Shown here: piece after piece, positions 16,372 through 26,298 of the stretch
How the letters are laid out: the number at the start of each line of letters is the position of its first letter
Position numbering within the stretch: position 1 is the first letter of the stretch
Assembly: GCA_036387315.1 (NCBI GenBank)
Contig: DASVTY010000165.1
Span: 12,685-76,684 of the forward strand
Source: JALZCH01 sp036387315
GTDB taxonomy: Bacteria; Acidobacteriota; Blastocatellia; Pyrinomonadales; Pyrinomonadaceae
Reading direction: 5' to 3'
Length of the DNA stretch: 64,000 nt
Notes under the pieces: generated by a model
What the model saw: the letters and a program-made list of their open reading frames with translations, nothing else
Database searches by the model: none
Told to the model about the DNA's origin: nothing
Program-made: the position numbers and the translations under genes

Positions 16372-16500
16372 TTCTTTTCTCCTCTAAAATTGGGGGACAA
16401 TACTGTTCCAAGCGAGCATTCGCTTTTGATTTCGGGCTGCTTCTCAAAATTGTCGAAAACAACTTGCAAATTGTCAAAATTGCCAACGCCGAAAAAGCGA

Positions 16501-17541
16501 TTATTTCGATTGTTCCCGCTCTCTGATAGCTTTTTGCAGATGCGGAAAACGTCCGAGACTTTCGACTGCGCGCTGAACGACTTGAAACATCGGCTCGATG
16601 TATTGAACGTAACCGGCGCGATTGCGAACGGCGGTCTGGAATGAAAACGTGCCGATTGCCTTCAAACAACGCTGAATCGTCATCAATCGAAACTCGGCGG
16701 CAAAATCGTCGGGGTCAATCGGCGCGAGACCAAGCATGCGGCGTTCTTCCAAAAACAGCATCCGTTTTTCCCTCAGCCACACGCGCGAGGGCGGTTCGCT
16801 GATTCTGTCCAGCAGAAGCGAAACCAAATCGTAGCTCGCCGGTCCCATCCGCGCGTCCTGATGGTCAATTATTCTCAGCCGGTTTTCGCGGTCGAGCATC
16901 AAATTAGCCGCATGGAAATCGCGGTGACACAAAACGCGCGGGCGGATCGCCAGCGCTCGCGCGACTTCGTTTAATTCGCCTTTTATATTTGCCGCTTCTT
17001 CGGGCGATAAAACAACGCCGCTGTAGCTCTCGAAATAATGTTTGAAAAAGAAATCCAGCTCCCACGAAAGCTTTTCAAAATCAAACGCGAGTCGTGACGC
17101 AATCGAATCGAGCGAAAACGCTCGCTCGGTGGCAACTTGAATGTTTGCGATTAATTTGATTGCCTGATTGATTAACGGTTCGCGCTCGTCGTCGGTCGCG
17201 GTCAATAAAATCGGGCGCAAAATGCGGTCGCCGAAATCTTCGTGAACGATAATTCCGAGCGAACCGTTAACTTCTAAAATTTTGGCAACGGGCAAACCCG
17301 ACGCGAGAAAGAGATTTGTCAGATCGAGATACGGGAAATTTCGCGGCGAAAAAGTTTCCGGGTAAACACAGGCAATTGCCGTTTTTTTGTCCCAACCAAC
17401 ACGAAAATATTCCCTCGTAGAAGCGTCGGGCGTCAGCGGCACGATTTTCCGCGCCGCGCCGCCGAAACGCGCTTGTAAAAATCGCTCTAATCTCTGAATT
17501 GCCGATTCGCTGAAAATCTGCGATTGAAATTCGTCGGTCAT
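16501..17541 (-). CDS. amgK: Aminoglycoside-phosphotransferase-fold sugar kinase, AmgK-like
   Basis: 346 aa, cytosolic. The catalytic loop LCHRDFHAANLML and the Mg-binding IIDHQDARMGPASYDLVSLL are the pattern of AmgK, the anomeric kinase for MurNAc/GlcNAc in peptidoglycan recycling. It lies 21 bases downstream of a MurU-like nucleotidyltransferase on the same strand, the known amgK-murU pairing, which supports the assignment over a drug-resistance kinase. Substrate is inferred. Confidence 0.7.
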   Translation of the reverse strand: MTDEFQSQIFSESAIQRLERFLQARFGGAARKIVPLTPDASTREYFRVGWDKKTAIACVYPETFSPRNFPYLDLTNLFLASGLPVAKILEVNGSLGIIVHEDFGDRILRPILLTATDDEREPLINQAIKLIANIQVATERAFSLDSIASRLAFDFEKLSWELDFFFKHYFESYSGVVLSPEEAANIKGELNEVARALAIRPRVLCHRDFHAANLMLDRENRLRIIDHQDARMGPASYDLVSLLLDRISEPPSRVWLREKRMLFLEERRMLGLAPIDPDDFAAEFRLMTIQRCLKAIGTFSFQTAVRNRAGYVQYIEPMFQVVQRAVESLGRFPHLQKAIREREQSK

Positions 17542-17562
17542 AAACTTTGGCAGATTTTAGCA

Positions 17563-18564
17563 TTAACCGAGCGGGACGACATAATTTTCGCCTTCAAAAT
17601 GTCCGGGCAAAGCTTTTGCCGGAATCTCGGCATCTCTGACCAAATCGGCGCGGACGACAGCCGCATTTTTTATTGTTTCTCCGGCTCTAATAAGAACTCC
17701 GTCGCCTAAAATCGCGCGCTCGACAATCGCGCCCGGCTCAATCGTCACATCGTCCCACAAAATCGAATCTCGAACGCTCGCCGTCAAAGCGATGTCGGCA
17801 TTTTTGCTAACCGAAACACCATTATTTTCGCCATTTAAAACCGCCAGCGAAATATCCAAATAACGCTGAATCGTCGAAAGCTCGCGCCAATTTCCGTCGG
17901 CAACGTGCGCCGCTATCCGCTCGCCGTGAGCCATTACCGGGCGATAAAAAACCGAAATAATATCGGATTCGACGCCGGGCGGAATGTAATCGAAAACCGC
18001 CGGTTCTAAAATTTGAATTCCGGTGTACATCAGCGGGCTTTGGTCTTCGGTCTTTGGTCTTTGGTCTTCGTCAGGAAAAATTGGTTCTGGAAAACTGCCG
18101 AAGCCCGTGACGAAGCCGCCTTGGGTATTGATGATGGTAAATTTTTCGTGTTTTGGATTTTCTTTCAAGACCATTGTGGCGAGCGCGCCCGAATCTTTGT
18201 GCATTCCGAGCGCGGCGGCTAGATCAATGTCGGTGATAATTTTGCCGTTGATTACGAGAAAAGTCTCGTCCTGCAAAAATTCTCTCGCGTTCCACAAAGC
18301 TCCCGCAGTTCCGAGAATCGCGGGCTGTTCGAGTGTGTAATGAATTCGCACGCCGAAATCCGAGCCGTCGCCGAGCGCCTGTTTGACAGATTCCGGTTGA
18401 TGATGAAGATTGACGACGATTTCGTCAAAACCGAAGCCCGACAAATATTCGGCGACGTAACCGACGAGCGGTTTGCCTAAAAAGGGAATCGCCGGTTTTG
18501 TCCGGTCAACGGTCAGCGGAAAAAGCCTCGTGCCGAATCCGGCTGCTAAAATCATTGCGCGCAT
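17563..18564 (-). CDS. murU: Sugar-1-phosphate nucleotidyltransferase, MurU-like
   Basis: 333 aa. The N-terminal nucleotidyltransferase domain has MILAAGFGTRLFPLTVDRTKP and a nucleotide-binding FLVINGKIITDIDL. A left-handed beta-helix C-terminus follows (SKNADIALTASVRDSILWDD). With AmgK it would make UDP-MurNAc from recycled sugar. The beta-helix makes it longer than classical MurU, so another sugar nucleotide is possible. Residues PDEDQRPKTEDQSP (about 166-179) are encoded by a TGGTCTT heptamer array and look like an inserted loop. Confidence 0.65.
   Translation of the reverse strand: MRAMILAAGFGTRLFPLTVDRTKPAIPFLGKPLVGYVAEYLSGFGFDEIVVNLHHQPESVKQALGDGSDFGVRIHYTLEQPAILGTAGALWNAREFLQDETFLVINGKIITDIDLAAALGMHKDSGALATMVLKENPKHEKFTIINTQGGFVTGFGSFPEPIFPDEDQRPKTEDQSPLMYTGIQILEPAVFDYIPPGVESDIISVFYRPVMAHGERIAAHVADGNWRELSTIQRYLDISLAVLNGENNGVSVSKNADIALTASVRDSILWDDVTIEPGAIVERAILGDGVLIRAGETIKNAAVVRADLVRDAEIPAKALPGHFEGENYVVPLG
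18041..18068. repeat. Heptamer array inside the MurU-like gene
   Basis: Four consecutive copies of TGGTCTT (second copy CGGTCTT) within coding sequence, single-armed, without an inverted partner. Encoded on the minus strand as Asp/Glu/Gln/Arg/Pro/Lys/Thr-rich residues. Confidence 0.9.
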
Positions 18565-18947
18565 TTGCGAGTTACATCACTTTCCGGGAAAAATTTTTCA
18601 ATTAGATTAAAAATATGTCAAGCATCTCATCATTCTGTCAAAAACGGGCGTTTTGTTGTAAAAAGAGGTTTGAAATAGCGACTGTTCAAGAAGAGAAAAT
18701 TTGAACTTTTGGGACTCTAATACCCGAAGTTTAAAACAAAAAGATAAAAAGATGTATTTTTTCGAAATTTTTATCTCGTTGCCGGACTATTTCTTAACCG
18801 GAATGCGCGTTAACATATTGAGGAGTTTTTTTATCGCCAGCAATTTGGTAAATTAGCGGTCTGAATTTATCAATGCAGAATTTTTCAGGTTCGCTAACTT
18901 GTGCGGAATTTTAATTACTTTTATTCTATTCTCGAAGGCTCAAAAGA
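18565..18947. other. Intergenic region upstream of hemA
   Basis: 383 AT-rich bases between the divergent murU-like gene and hemA. It must hold promoters for both, but I see no pair of boxes convincing enough to place, and no ORF or strong hairpin. Confidence 0.5.
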
Positions 18948-20228
18948 ATGTCTCTTTATTTATTTGGGTTAAATCACAACACCGCACCTGTCGAAGTCCG
19001 AGAACAAATCGCCTTCAGCGAAGACGCTTGTCTTGCGGCTCTGCCGCTTCTCGCGGACGGCTCGATTATCAACGAAGCCCTTATTCTCTCAACCTGCAAT
19101 CGCGTCGAAATTTTAATTGAAAGCCCGGCTTCGGAACGCGAAATCGAAAATCGAATCGGAGATTTTATCTTTACGGTTCATTCCACGCCGTTTGAAGAAA
19201 TCGAACCGCATTTATATCGTTTGCGGGACGCGGCGGTCGCGCGGCATTTGTTTCGCGTCGCGTCGTCGCTCGATTCGATGATTATCGGCGAAACGCAAAT
19301 TCAGGGACAAGTTCGTCAAGCGTATAAATTGGCAGCGGAAGCCGGCACGGCGCGCAAGAATCTGCACAAGCTTCTGCACCACGCTTTTCACACCGCCAAG
19401 CGCGTCAGAACCCAAACCGAAATCGGCGGCAGCGCCGTTTCAATCGCTTCGGCGGCAATCGAGCTGGCGCGAAAAACTTTCGGCTCGCTCGAAGGAAAAA
19501 ATGTTTTAATCATCGGCGCGGGCGAAATGGCGCAAGCCGCCGTTCGTTATTTGAAACAAACGCGCGCCGAAAAAGTTTCGATTTGCAATCGGACATTGGA
19601 AAAAGCCGCACTTCTGGCGGTCGAAACGGGCGGCGCGGTCGTTCCGTTTGAGAATCTGGCAAACGCTTTAAAACTATCGGACGTTGTAATTTGCTCGACC
19701 TCAGCCAATGAATATTTGATTGACCGGGAAATGGCGAAAGCCACGCAAGCCGCGCGCGAAGCGCAGCAAACGCTTTTTGTTGATATTTCAGTTCCGCGCA
19801 ACATCGCGCCTGAAATCAGAGAAATCGAAAATGTGCTTCTTGCGGATGTTGACGATTTAAATACGGCGATTGCAACAAACATCGAAAGCCGCCAGCGCGA
19901 AGCCGTCCGCGCCGACGCAATTATTGCGGAAGAAGTCGAAGAATTCGTAATCTCGATGCGCGCAATGAATATCGGCGACAGGCTCGGACTTCTGCGCGAA
20001 AAAATGCAGGGAACGGCGGCGGCGGAATTGGCGAAACACCGCGCACGGCTCGGCGATTTAACCGAAGAACAGGAAATTGCCGTTCAAAATTTGCTGCTTT
20101 CGACCGTCAATAAAATCTCGCACCCGATTCTCTACGGTTTGCGCCGCTCGCACGAAGAAACCGGCGCGGAAGAATTTGTCGAGATTTTGTGCAGTTTGTT
20201 AGGCGGCGAAGAAATAGACCGTAGATGA
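18948..20228 (+). CDS. hemA: Glutamyl-tRNA reductase
   Basis: First committed step of the C5 pathway to tetrapyrroles: Glu-tRNA to glutamate-1-semialdehyde. 426 aa with GLNHNTAPVEVREQIAF, the catalytic Cys in STCNRVEIL, SLDSMIIGETQIQGQVRQAY, the NADPH-binding IIGAGEMAQAAVRYL and the C-terminal dimerisation helices. GAAGG lies 12 bases before the ATG. It overlaps hemC by four bases, forming hemA-hemC-hemD. Confidence 0.97.
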   Translation: MSLYLFGLNHNTAPVEVREQIAFSEDACLAALPLLADGSIINEALILSTCNRVEILIESPASEREIENRIGDFIFTVHSTPFEEIEPHLYRLRDAAVARHLFRVASSLDSMIIGETQIQGQVRQAYKLAAEAGTARKNLHKLLHHAFHTAKRVRTQTEIGGSAVSIASAAIELARKTFGSLEGKNVLIIGAGEMAQAAVRYLKQTRAEKVSICNRTLEKAALLAVETGGAVVPFENLANALKLSDVVICSTSANEYLIDREMAKATQAAREAQQTLFVDISVPRNIAPEIREIENVLLADVDDLNTAIATNIESRQREAVRADAIIAEEVEEFVISMRAMNIGDRLGLLREKMQGTAAAELAKHRARLGDLTEEQEIAVQNLLLSTVNKISHPILYGLRRSHEETGAEEFVEILCSLLGGEEIDRR

Positions 20229-21154
20229 AAGATAAAATTATTATCGGTACGAGAGGTTCGAGGCTTGCTTTGTGGCAAGCCGAATTTGTTCGCGCGCAAT
20301 TAAAGGAAAAGCATCCGCAAATTTCGGTCGAGCTGGAAATTATCAAAACTTTCGGCGACCGCCAGCAAAACGTTTCGCTGACGGAAATCGGCGGACAAGG
20401 CGTTTTCGTCAAAGAGCTTGAAACCGCTTTAATAGCAAATCGAATTGATCTCGCGGTTCATTCGCTCAAAGATTTGCCTACTATTTTGCCCGAAAATCTT
20501 CACATCTCCGCCGTTTTAAAACGCGAGGACGTGCGCGACGCTCTTGTTGTCGGAAAAGAATCAAACGCAAATTCAATTTCCGATTTGCCCGAAAACGCCG
20601 TTGTCGGAACTTCTTCTTTGCGCCGCGCCTCGCAAATTAAAAATCTGCGACCTGATTTGCAAATCAAAGATTTGCGGGGAAACGTTGACACCAGAATCGC
20701 TAAATTGGACGCGGGCGAATACGACGCGATAATTCTTGCGGCTGCCGGATTGAAACGTCTCGGATGTGAACATCGAATCACGGTTTTTTTGTCGTTCGAC
20801 GAAATGCTGCCGCAAGTCGGGCAAGGCGCTCTGGCAATCGAAACCCGAAAAGAAGATTTGATGACAAACAATCTCGTCGCGGTTTTAAACGACGCCGAAA
20901 CTCGCGCCTGCGTCGAAGCCGAACGCGCTTTTCTGCGCGGTCTCGGCGGCGGCTGCCAATTTCCGATTGCCGCTCACGCAAGAATCGAAGAAAACGAAAT
21001 GCGGCTCGAAGGCTTGGTTGCCAAACCGGACGGCTCGGAGATTTTGCGCGACGCGCGAACGGGCGATTCCGCCAAAGCAAGAGAAAACGGCGAGCTGCTG
21101 GCGCTCAGATTACTCGCCAAAGGCGCGCAAAATCTGATAAATATTCAGAAATGA
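20225..21154 (+). CDS. hemC: Hydroxymethylbilane synthase (porphobilinogen deaminase)
   Basis: Condenses four porphobilinogens. 309 aa with IIGTRGSRLALWQAEFV, VHSLKDLPT, GTSSLRRASQI, RGNVDTRIAKL and the dipyrromethane-cofactor Cys in LGGGCQFPIAAHA. The ATGA overlap with hemA and the overlap with hemD indicate translational coupling. Confidence 0.97.
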   Translation: MKDKIIIGTRGSRLALWQAEFVRAQLKEKHPQISVELEIIKTFGDRQQNVSLTEIGGQGVFVKELETALIANRIDLAVHSLKDLPTILPENLHISAVLKREDVRDALVVGKESNANSISDLPENAVVGTSSLRRASQIKNLRPDLQIKDLRGNVDTRIAKLDAGEYDAIILAAAGLKRLGCEHRITVFLSFDEMLPQVGQGALAIETRKEDLMTNNLVAVLNDAETRACVEAERAFLRGLGGGCQFPIAAHARIEENEMRLEGLVAKPDGSEILRDARTGDSAKARENGELLALRLLAKGAQNLINIQK

Positions 21155-21930
21155 GTTTGCCGCTCGCCGAAATCACAGTCGTCGTCACGCGCCCGCCGGA
21201 GCAAGCCGCGGAATTCACAGCCGAATTAAAACGTTTCGGCGCGAATGTTTTTTCGTTTCCGACAATCGAAATCGCCGCGCCCGAAAATTACGCGGAATTG
21301 GACGCCGCGATTGAAAATCTCCAAAACTACGATTGGATAATTTTCACCAGCGCAAACGCCGTCGAACATTTTCTGAACAGATTAACGGCAAAAAATCTCG
21401 AAACCGCCGAGCTTGATTATCTGCGAGTCGGCGCAGTCGGAGACGCAACCGCCGAACGCTTGCGGCTCGCGCAAATTCACATTGACGTTTTGCCCGTTGA
21501 ATCAAACGCGGAAAGTCTATGCGGAGAAATCGAAAATTACGTCGGCGAGTTAGCGGATTTGCGTTTTCTGTTTCCGCGTTCCGAAATTGCGCGCGAGGTT
21601 TTACCGCAGAAATTACGCGCAGCCGGAGCAACAGTTGACGCGCCCGTCGCTTACCGCACCGTTTTGCCCGCAAAATCGGAAACGGCGAAATTTAAAGCGA
21701 TGCTCGCGGGCGGTTCGATTGACTGCATCACTTTTGCGAGTCCTTCCGCGTTTAAAAACTTCCTGCAAATTTTTGGCGAAACCGAATTGCCGAAAGATGT
21801 GGCGATTGCCTGCATCGGAGAAACTACTGCAAGTGCGGTCGAAGAAATGAATTTGAAAGTTGAAATAATCGCGTCCGAAGCCGGAAGCCGGAGTTTTACA
21901 AAAGCAATTGCCGATTACTTTGCGGGTTGA
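21151..21930 (+). CDS. hemD: Uroporphyrinogen-III synthase
   Basis: Cyclises hydroxymethylbilane with D-ring inversion. 259 aa, two-lobed fold. The N-terminus VVVTRPPEQAAEFTAELKRFG, DWIIFTSANAVEHFL, and the C-terminal SIDCITFASPSAFKNFL plus IACIGETTASAVEE are typical of this poorly conserved family. Position after hemC strengthens the call. Overlaps hemC by four bases. Confidence 0.93.
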   Translation: MSLPLAEITVVVTRPPEQAAEFTAELKRFGANVFSFPTIEIAAPENYAELDAAIENLQNYDWIIFTSANAVEHFLNRLTAKNLETAELDYLRVGAVGDATAERLRLAQIHIDVLPVESNAESLCGEIENYVGELADLRFLFPRSEIAREVLPQKLRAAGATVDAPVAYRTVLPAKSETAKFKAMLAGGSIDCITFASPSAFKNFLQIFGETELPKDVAIACIGETTASAVEEMNLKVEIIASEAGSRSFTKAIADYFAG

Positions 21931-21963
21931 GATTCTCTATCGAACATTTGTTTGAAATTTGTT

Positions 21964-22512
21964 CTACTTACCATTCAGCGCTTTCCACCTTAAGATTCTC
22001 GCTTTCATATTAAACCAGTACCCATTATTATCTCGAACGTCCGAAACGATTACTTTTTCGGCAATCGGATCGGCGTGAATCCATTGTTTATCGCCGAGGT
22101 AAGCCAAAGTATGAATACCGATTTCATAGCCGACGACGGCAATGTCTCCCGGTTGAATTTTATCGTAATTTACACTGTTTAGATTAGAGGCATCGGCAAC
22201 AACAGACAACTCTCCGTGGCAACCTTCGTTTAAATCGCGGCTTGAGCAGGAATTCGCTAAAATATCCGTTCGCGCCTTTTTTTCAAGACCCGAACTTTCC
22301 AGCAGCGCTTCGCGAACCAAAGTAGAACAACTAATTCCCGTATCGCTTCCGTATGGAGCATAAGGAGCGTCTCTGTAGCTCAACAGGCGTTGGATGTAAT
22401 TGTCTCGTAATTGACCGATTCTCACAGGTTTAGGCTTAAAAAGCGAAAAACTGGTTGTACTCACAATCAGGATTAACAAAACAAGGGCTTTCATATGAGT
22501 GGAAAAGGACAT
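21964..22512 (-). CDS. Exported NlpC/P60-like cysteine peptidase
   Basis: 182 aa with an N-terminal hydrophobic signal (MKALVLLILIVSTTSFSLF). Candidate catalytic Cys is in SDTGISCSTLVREALL and His in IGIHTLAYLGDKQWIHAD, the order seen in NlpC/P60 cell-wall hydrolases. Extra Cys in LANSCSSRDLNEGC may form a disulfide. The start could be 22512 or 22494 (MKALV), neither with an SD. A single gene, convergent with hemD. Substrate unknown. Confidence 0.65.
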   Translation of the reverse strand: MSFSTHMKALVLLILIVSTTSFSLFKPKPVRIGQLRDNYIQRLLSYRDAPYAPYGSDTGISCSTLVREALLESSGLEKKARTDILANSCSSRDLNEGCHGELSVVADASNLNSVNYDKIQPGDIAVVGYEIGIHTLAYLGDKQWIHADPIAEKVIVSDVRDNNGYWFNMKARILRWKALNGK

Positions 22513-22742
22513 TACAATAGAAGAAAAAAATAGTAGCCTTATCAGAAGTGAAAAATTAAGTTTTTATCGGCGAAAAAACACTTGTGAACTCTACGTGATG
22601 TGCGTTATAGAGACATAACGACCGCGAAAATATTACCAATTTTCGGAGATTCTTTCAATAGAAATAAAAAGGTAAACGGGTGGAGATACAAATCCGTGTT
22701 ATCTGAAAATTGATTTTCCGCGCCAGAAATTCTACATTATAT

Positions 22743-24491
22743 TTATAAACCCATCATTTCTTTGACGTATTTCGCCGCCGGAGAACCGAACGAGAGCATT
22801 TGGTCGTGCATTTTTCGCAAATCAACTTTGCCTTTGTTTTTAGTTTCGTAAGCGCGGCGAATGTCGTTTACTTCGACTGAGCCGACGTAATATGTCGAAA
22901 GCTGTGTCGAAGAAAGCTGGGCGCGTTTCCATTTGCCGACGGCTTCGCCTTCTTCCTGAAAGCCTTCGTTCATCATAAAATCAACGGCTTCTTTTTCGGT
23001 CATTCCGGCGGTGTGGATTTTCTGGTCAATGATAGAGTTGATAATCACGCGCAGTTTCATTTTTAACTGCTGCATCCGCACTTCCGCGCCGCCGTAGCCT
23101 TTTTCCGCCATCAATTGTTCGGCGTAAACCGCCCAGCCTTCGACGAAAGAGCCGCTCGTGAAAATCGCGCGAATCGGTGTCGGGGCTTTGAATTTGTTGG
23201 CGTGCATCAATTGCAGATAATGTCCGGGCATCGCTTCGTGAACCGTCAGATTTTCGAGCATATAATCGTTATATTCGCGAAAAAACGATTCCACTCTCGG
23301 CGCAGCCCAATCTTTCGGCGTCGGGGAAATCGCGTAAAAAGTCTCGGCTTTTTTCTCGAAAGGTCCCGACGAATCGCAATAAGCAACTGAAGTTCCGCGC
23401 GCATATTCGGGCATTACGATAACTTTGACAGGCTCGTTCGGTACGGTGACGAGATTGTTTTTGCGGACGAAATCGGTTGTTTCCTGCAAATCTTTCTCGG
23501 CTTGCGCGACGATTGTTTCATTGTTCGGGCGCGATTCGGCGAGTTTATTTAAGACGGTTTTGATAACGTGCTTTTGATTGACTGCTAAAACCACATGCTT
23601 CGGATTGCGACTGTAATTTCGGTAAATTGAAAGGGCGACGCGATACATTGTCGCCTGCGTTTTTTTCAAATCTTTTTCAGCGCGTTTGAGGATTTCTTCT
23701 TTCGGCAAATCCGATTCGAGTGCGAAACGAAGTTTTTGACGAAATTTGGCGTCGCCGATTCGGAAATCGCCGTTTGAACGCGGCAGCAAATCTTCTTTGA
23801 GCCAACGCCCGTAATCTTCGAGCGCGGCGATTGCTTTCTCCCTTGACGGCGCTAATTCGGTTTTCATATCCGGCGCGTCGTCAACAAACTGTTGAATATC
23901 GTCTTTTATCAAACCGATTACCCCCGCGTTTTGCTGAATGGCGGTTTCGGTGTAAACGCGCGGCGGATTTTTTAGATTAGCTTTCGCGGCTGCGATGACT
24001 GCCGGAATTGCTTCAAGCCGACCTTTTAAATTAGTCAAACGCTCTTTGAGCGGCGCGAAATCGCGCGAAGTCAGACTGTCAATCGCCCCGCCGACGTTGT
24101 ACGAAAGCGGATTCCATTCGTATTCGCGCAATGTGTCAATTTGAAAAAGATTGTATTCGAGATTGTCGCGCATAATGCGTGCGTCAATGTTGTTTGCTTT
24201 GCTCAGGCGCGCGATATCAATCGCTTTTAGTTTGTCGACAAATTCTTCGTTAAAGGCGCGCCGTTTTTGCACGCCGGCGAGGCTGTAATCCGAAAGGCGA
24301 TTGTCAAAACGGTGATCGCCCAGAATCGTCGCCCATTCGGGCGAGGTTTCGAGCAATTTTTCGATGTAATCTTTCGCGAGTTTTTCAAATTGCCGGTCGG
24401 CGGTTTGGTTAGTCGTATTTGCCATTGTGGTCGGTAAAACAAAAATCAAGGTCAAAGCCAGAGCTGCAACTTTTTTGAGCATTATTATCAA
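22743..24491 (-). CDS. Secreted DUF885 family putative metallopeptidase
   Basis: 582 aa with a signal peptide (KVAALALTLIFVLPTTMA). The DUF885 signature with zinc-type motif LTVHEAMPGHYLQLMH lies about residue 405, with a Glu in SFVEGWAVYAEQ downstream, the arrangement of an HExxPGH zinc peptidase. Related proteins are abundant in Acidobacteriota. Divergent from the amidase at 24675, so the 184-base gap should hold two promoters. Substrate unknown. Confidence 0.85.
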   Translation of the reverse strand: MIIMLKKVAALALTLIFVLPTTMANTTNQTADRQFEKLAKDYIEKLLETSPEWATILGDHRFDNRLSDYSLAGVQKRRAFNEEFVDKLKAIDIARLSKANNIDARIMRDNLEYNLFQIDTLREYEWNPLSYNVGGAIDSLTSRDFAPLKERLTNLKGRLEAIPAVIAAAKANLKNPPRVYTETAIQQNAGVIGLIKDDIQQFVDDAPDMKTELAPSREKAIAALEDYGRWLKEDLLPRSNGDFRIGDAKFRQKLRFALESDLPKEEILKRAEKDLKKTQATMYRVALSIYRNYSRNPKHVVLAVNQKHVIKTVLNKLAESRPNNETIVAQAEKDLQETTDFVRKNNLVTVPNEPVKVIVMPEYARGTSVAYCDSSGPFEKKAETFYAISPTPKDWAAPRVESFFREYNDYMLENLTVHEAMPGHYLQLMHANKFKAPTPIRAIFTSGSFVEGWAVYAEQLMAEKGYGGAEVRMQQLKMKLRVIINSIIDQKIHTAGMTEKEAVDFMMNEGFQEEGEAVGKWKRAQLSSTQLSTYYVGSVEVNDIRRAYETKNKGKVDLRKMHDQMLSFGSPAAKYVKEMMGL

Positions 24492-24569
24492 TCCTTCGGG
24501 TCGTCAAACTTGAAAACATTATGTAAGCAATAAGGCAAAGTGTCCAATTCGCAAATTTATGAAATAGAA

Positions 24570-24604
24570 AAAGCAGAGACACTCGATAAATTTGTCTCTG
24601 CTTT
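24570..24604. promoter_or_regulatory. Hairpin in the DUF885/amidase divergent region
   Basis: AAAGCAGAGACA (24570-24581) pairs perfectly with TGTCTCTGCTTT (24593-24604), loop 11 bases, between two divergent starts. It could act as an operator or as a leader hairpin of the amidase. It also resembles the octamer fold-back class. Confidence 0.5.
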
Positions 24605-24674
24605 ATAGCTCGCTGTAAATTTCGCGGAAATTGCGTTATAAACTAACCAAAGTCTGAAACTTCTCAAACAACTT

Positions 24675-26285
24675 ATGTCAACTGAAAAAACGAATCGTCG
24701 TGAATTTATGCAGGCGGGCGCATGCTCGGCTGCGGCTGCGCTGCTTCTCACCGGAAAGATGAAAACCGAAGCACAAACGAGAGTTCCGCGTTTTGAACTC
24801 GAAGAAGCTACGATTGCCGATTTGCAGGCGCGAATGCAGCGCGGCGATCTTTCGGCGCGCGAAATCACGGAAAAATATCTCGACCGCATCCGCGATGTGG
24901 ACAAACGCGGCGCTAATGTTAATTCCGTCATTGAAAGCAACATTGACGCCGTGAGAATCGCCGAGCAGTTGGACAGGGAACGAAAAGCCGGGCGAGTGCG
25001 CTCGCCGCTGCACGGAATTCCGGTGCTTTTGAAAGACAACATTGATACGGCAGACAAAATGAAAACCACAGCCGGTTCGCTCGCGCTGCTCGAAGCGCCG
25101 ACACCGCAGCGCGATGCTTTTCTGGCGCAAAAATTAAGAGAAGCCGGAGCGGTGCTTATCGGAAAAACAAACTTAAGCGAATGGGCGAATTTTCGTTCGA
25201 GCAATTCTTCGAGCGGCTGGTCGGCGCGCGGCGGACAGACCAGAAATCCTTATATTTTAGATCGTAATCCGTGCGGCTCTTCATCCGGTTCGGGAGTGGC
25301 GATTTCGGCAAATCTCGCGGCGGTTTCCATCGGCACGGAAACCGACGGCTCGATTATTTGTCCGGCGTCAAACAGCGGAATTGTCGGAATTAAACCGACT
25401 CTCGGACTCGTTTCACGTTCGGGAATCATTCCGATTGCGCAATCGCAGGACACAGCCGGACCAATGACGCGAACCGTCGCCGACGCCGCAATTTTGCTCG
25501 GCGTCATTGCCGGTTCAGATGCAAGAGACTCAGCAACGCGCGGGCAAAAGGCGCAGAAAGATTACACGCAGTTTTTGCAGCGCGACGGTTTGCGAGGCGC
25601 GCGAATCGGCGTGATGCGGCAATATTTCGGCAAAAACGGAAAAGTTGATCGGGTTTTGGAAACGGCGCTGGATGTGATGAAACAAGCGGGTGCAACTTTG
25701 ATTGACGTAAAGTTCCCGACTTTCGACAAATTCGGCGACGCCGAGTTTGAAGTTCTGCTTTACGAATTTAAAGCCGATTTAAATAAATATCTCGCCGAAC
25801 GCAATTCGCCTTATCGAACTTTGGCGGATTTAATTAAATTTAATGATGACAACAAAGACCGCGAAATGCCGTTTTTCGGGCAGGATATTTTCGTTTCGGC
25901 GCAAAAGAAAGGCGGTTTAAACGAGCGGGCTTATCGTCTGGCGCTGCAAAAATCCAAACAGATGACACAGGCGCAGGGAATTGACGCGGTGATGAATCAA
26001 CACAAGCTCGACACGATTTTTGCGCCTTCAAATGCGCCGGTTTGGGCGACCGATTTGGTCAATGGCGATTGCGGCAGTGCTTATATCGGAAGCTCAAGCT
26101 GGGCTGCGGTCGCAGGTTATCCGAGCATTACAGTTCCCGCCGGATTCGTGCAAAATTTGCCGGTCGGCGTTTCGTTCTTCGGTCGCGCATGGACGGAAAA
26201 CCTTTTATTAAAACTTGCGTATTCATTCGAACAAGCTACAAAGGCGCGCCGCGCGCCGCAATTTTTGCCGACGGCAAGTTATTAA
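24675..26285 (+). CDS. Exported amidase-signature enzyme
   Basis: 536 aa. The N-terminus TNRREFMQAGACSAAAALLL is a Tat-type signal (RR-E-F). Amidase-signature catalytic triad: Lys in HGIPVLLKDNID, the first Ser in NPCGSSSGSGVA, and the acyl Ser in GTETDGSIICPASNSG. The resemblance is to peptide/aliphatic amidases rather than GatA, because it is exported and has no GatB/C neighbours. The M24 peptidase starts 13 bases downstream, suggesting joint peptide catabolism. Confidence 0.88.
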   Translation: MSTEKTNRREFMQAGACSAAAALLLTGKMKTEAQTRVPRFELEEATIADLQARMQRGDLSAREITEKYLDRIRDVDKRGANVNSVIESNIDAVRIAEQLDRERKAGRVRSPLHGIPVLLKDNIDTADKMKTTAGSLALLEAPTPQRDAFLAQKLREAGAVLIGKTNLSEWANFRSSNSSSGWSARGGQTRNPYILDRNPCGSSSGSGVAISANLAAVSIGTETDGSIICPASNSGIVGIKPTLGLVSRSGIIPIAQSQDTAGPMTRTVADAAILLGVIAGSDARDSATRGQKAQKDYTQFLQRDGLRGARIGVMRQYFGKNGKVDRVLETALDVMKQAGATLIDVKFPTFDKFGDAEFEVLLYEFKADLNKYLAERNSPYRTLADLIKFNDDNKDREMPFFGQDIFVSAQKKGGLNERAYRLALQKSKQMTQAQGIDAVMNQHKLDTIFAPSNAPVWATDLVNGDCGSAYIGSSSWAAVAGYPSITVPAGFVQNLPVGVSFFGRAWTENLLLKLAYSFEQATKARRAPQFLPTASY

Positions 26286-26298
26286 ACAGAGAAATATT

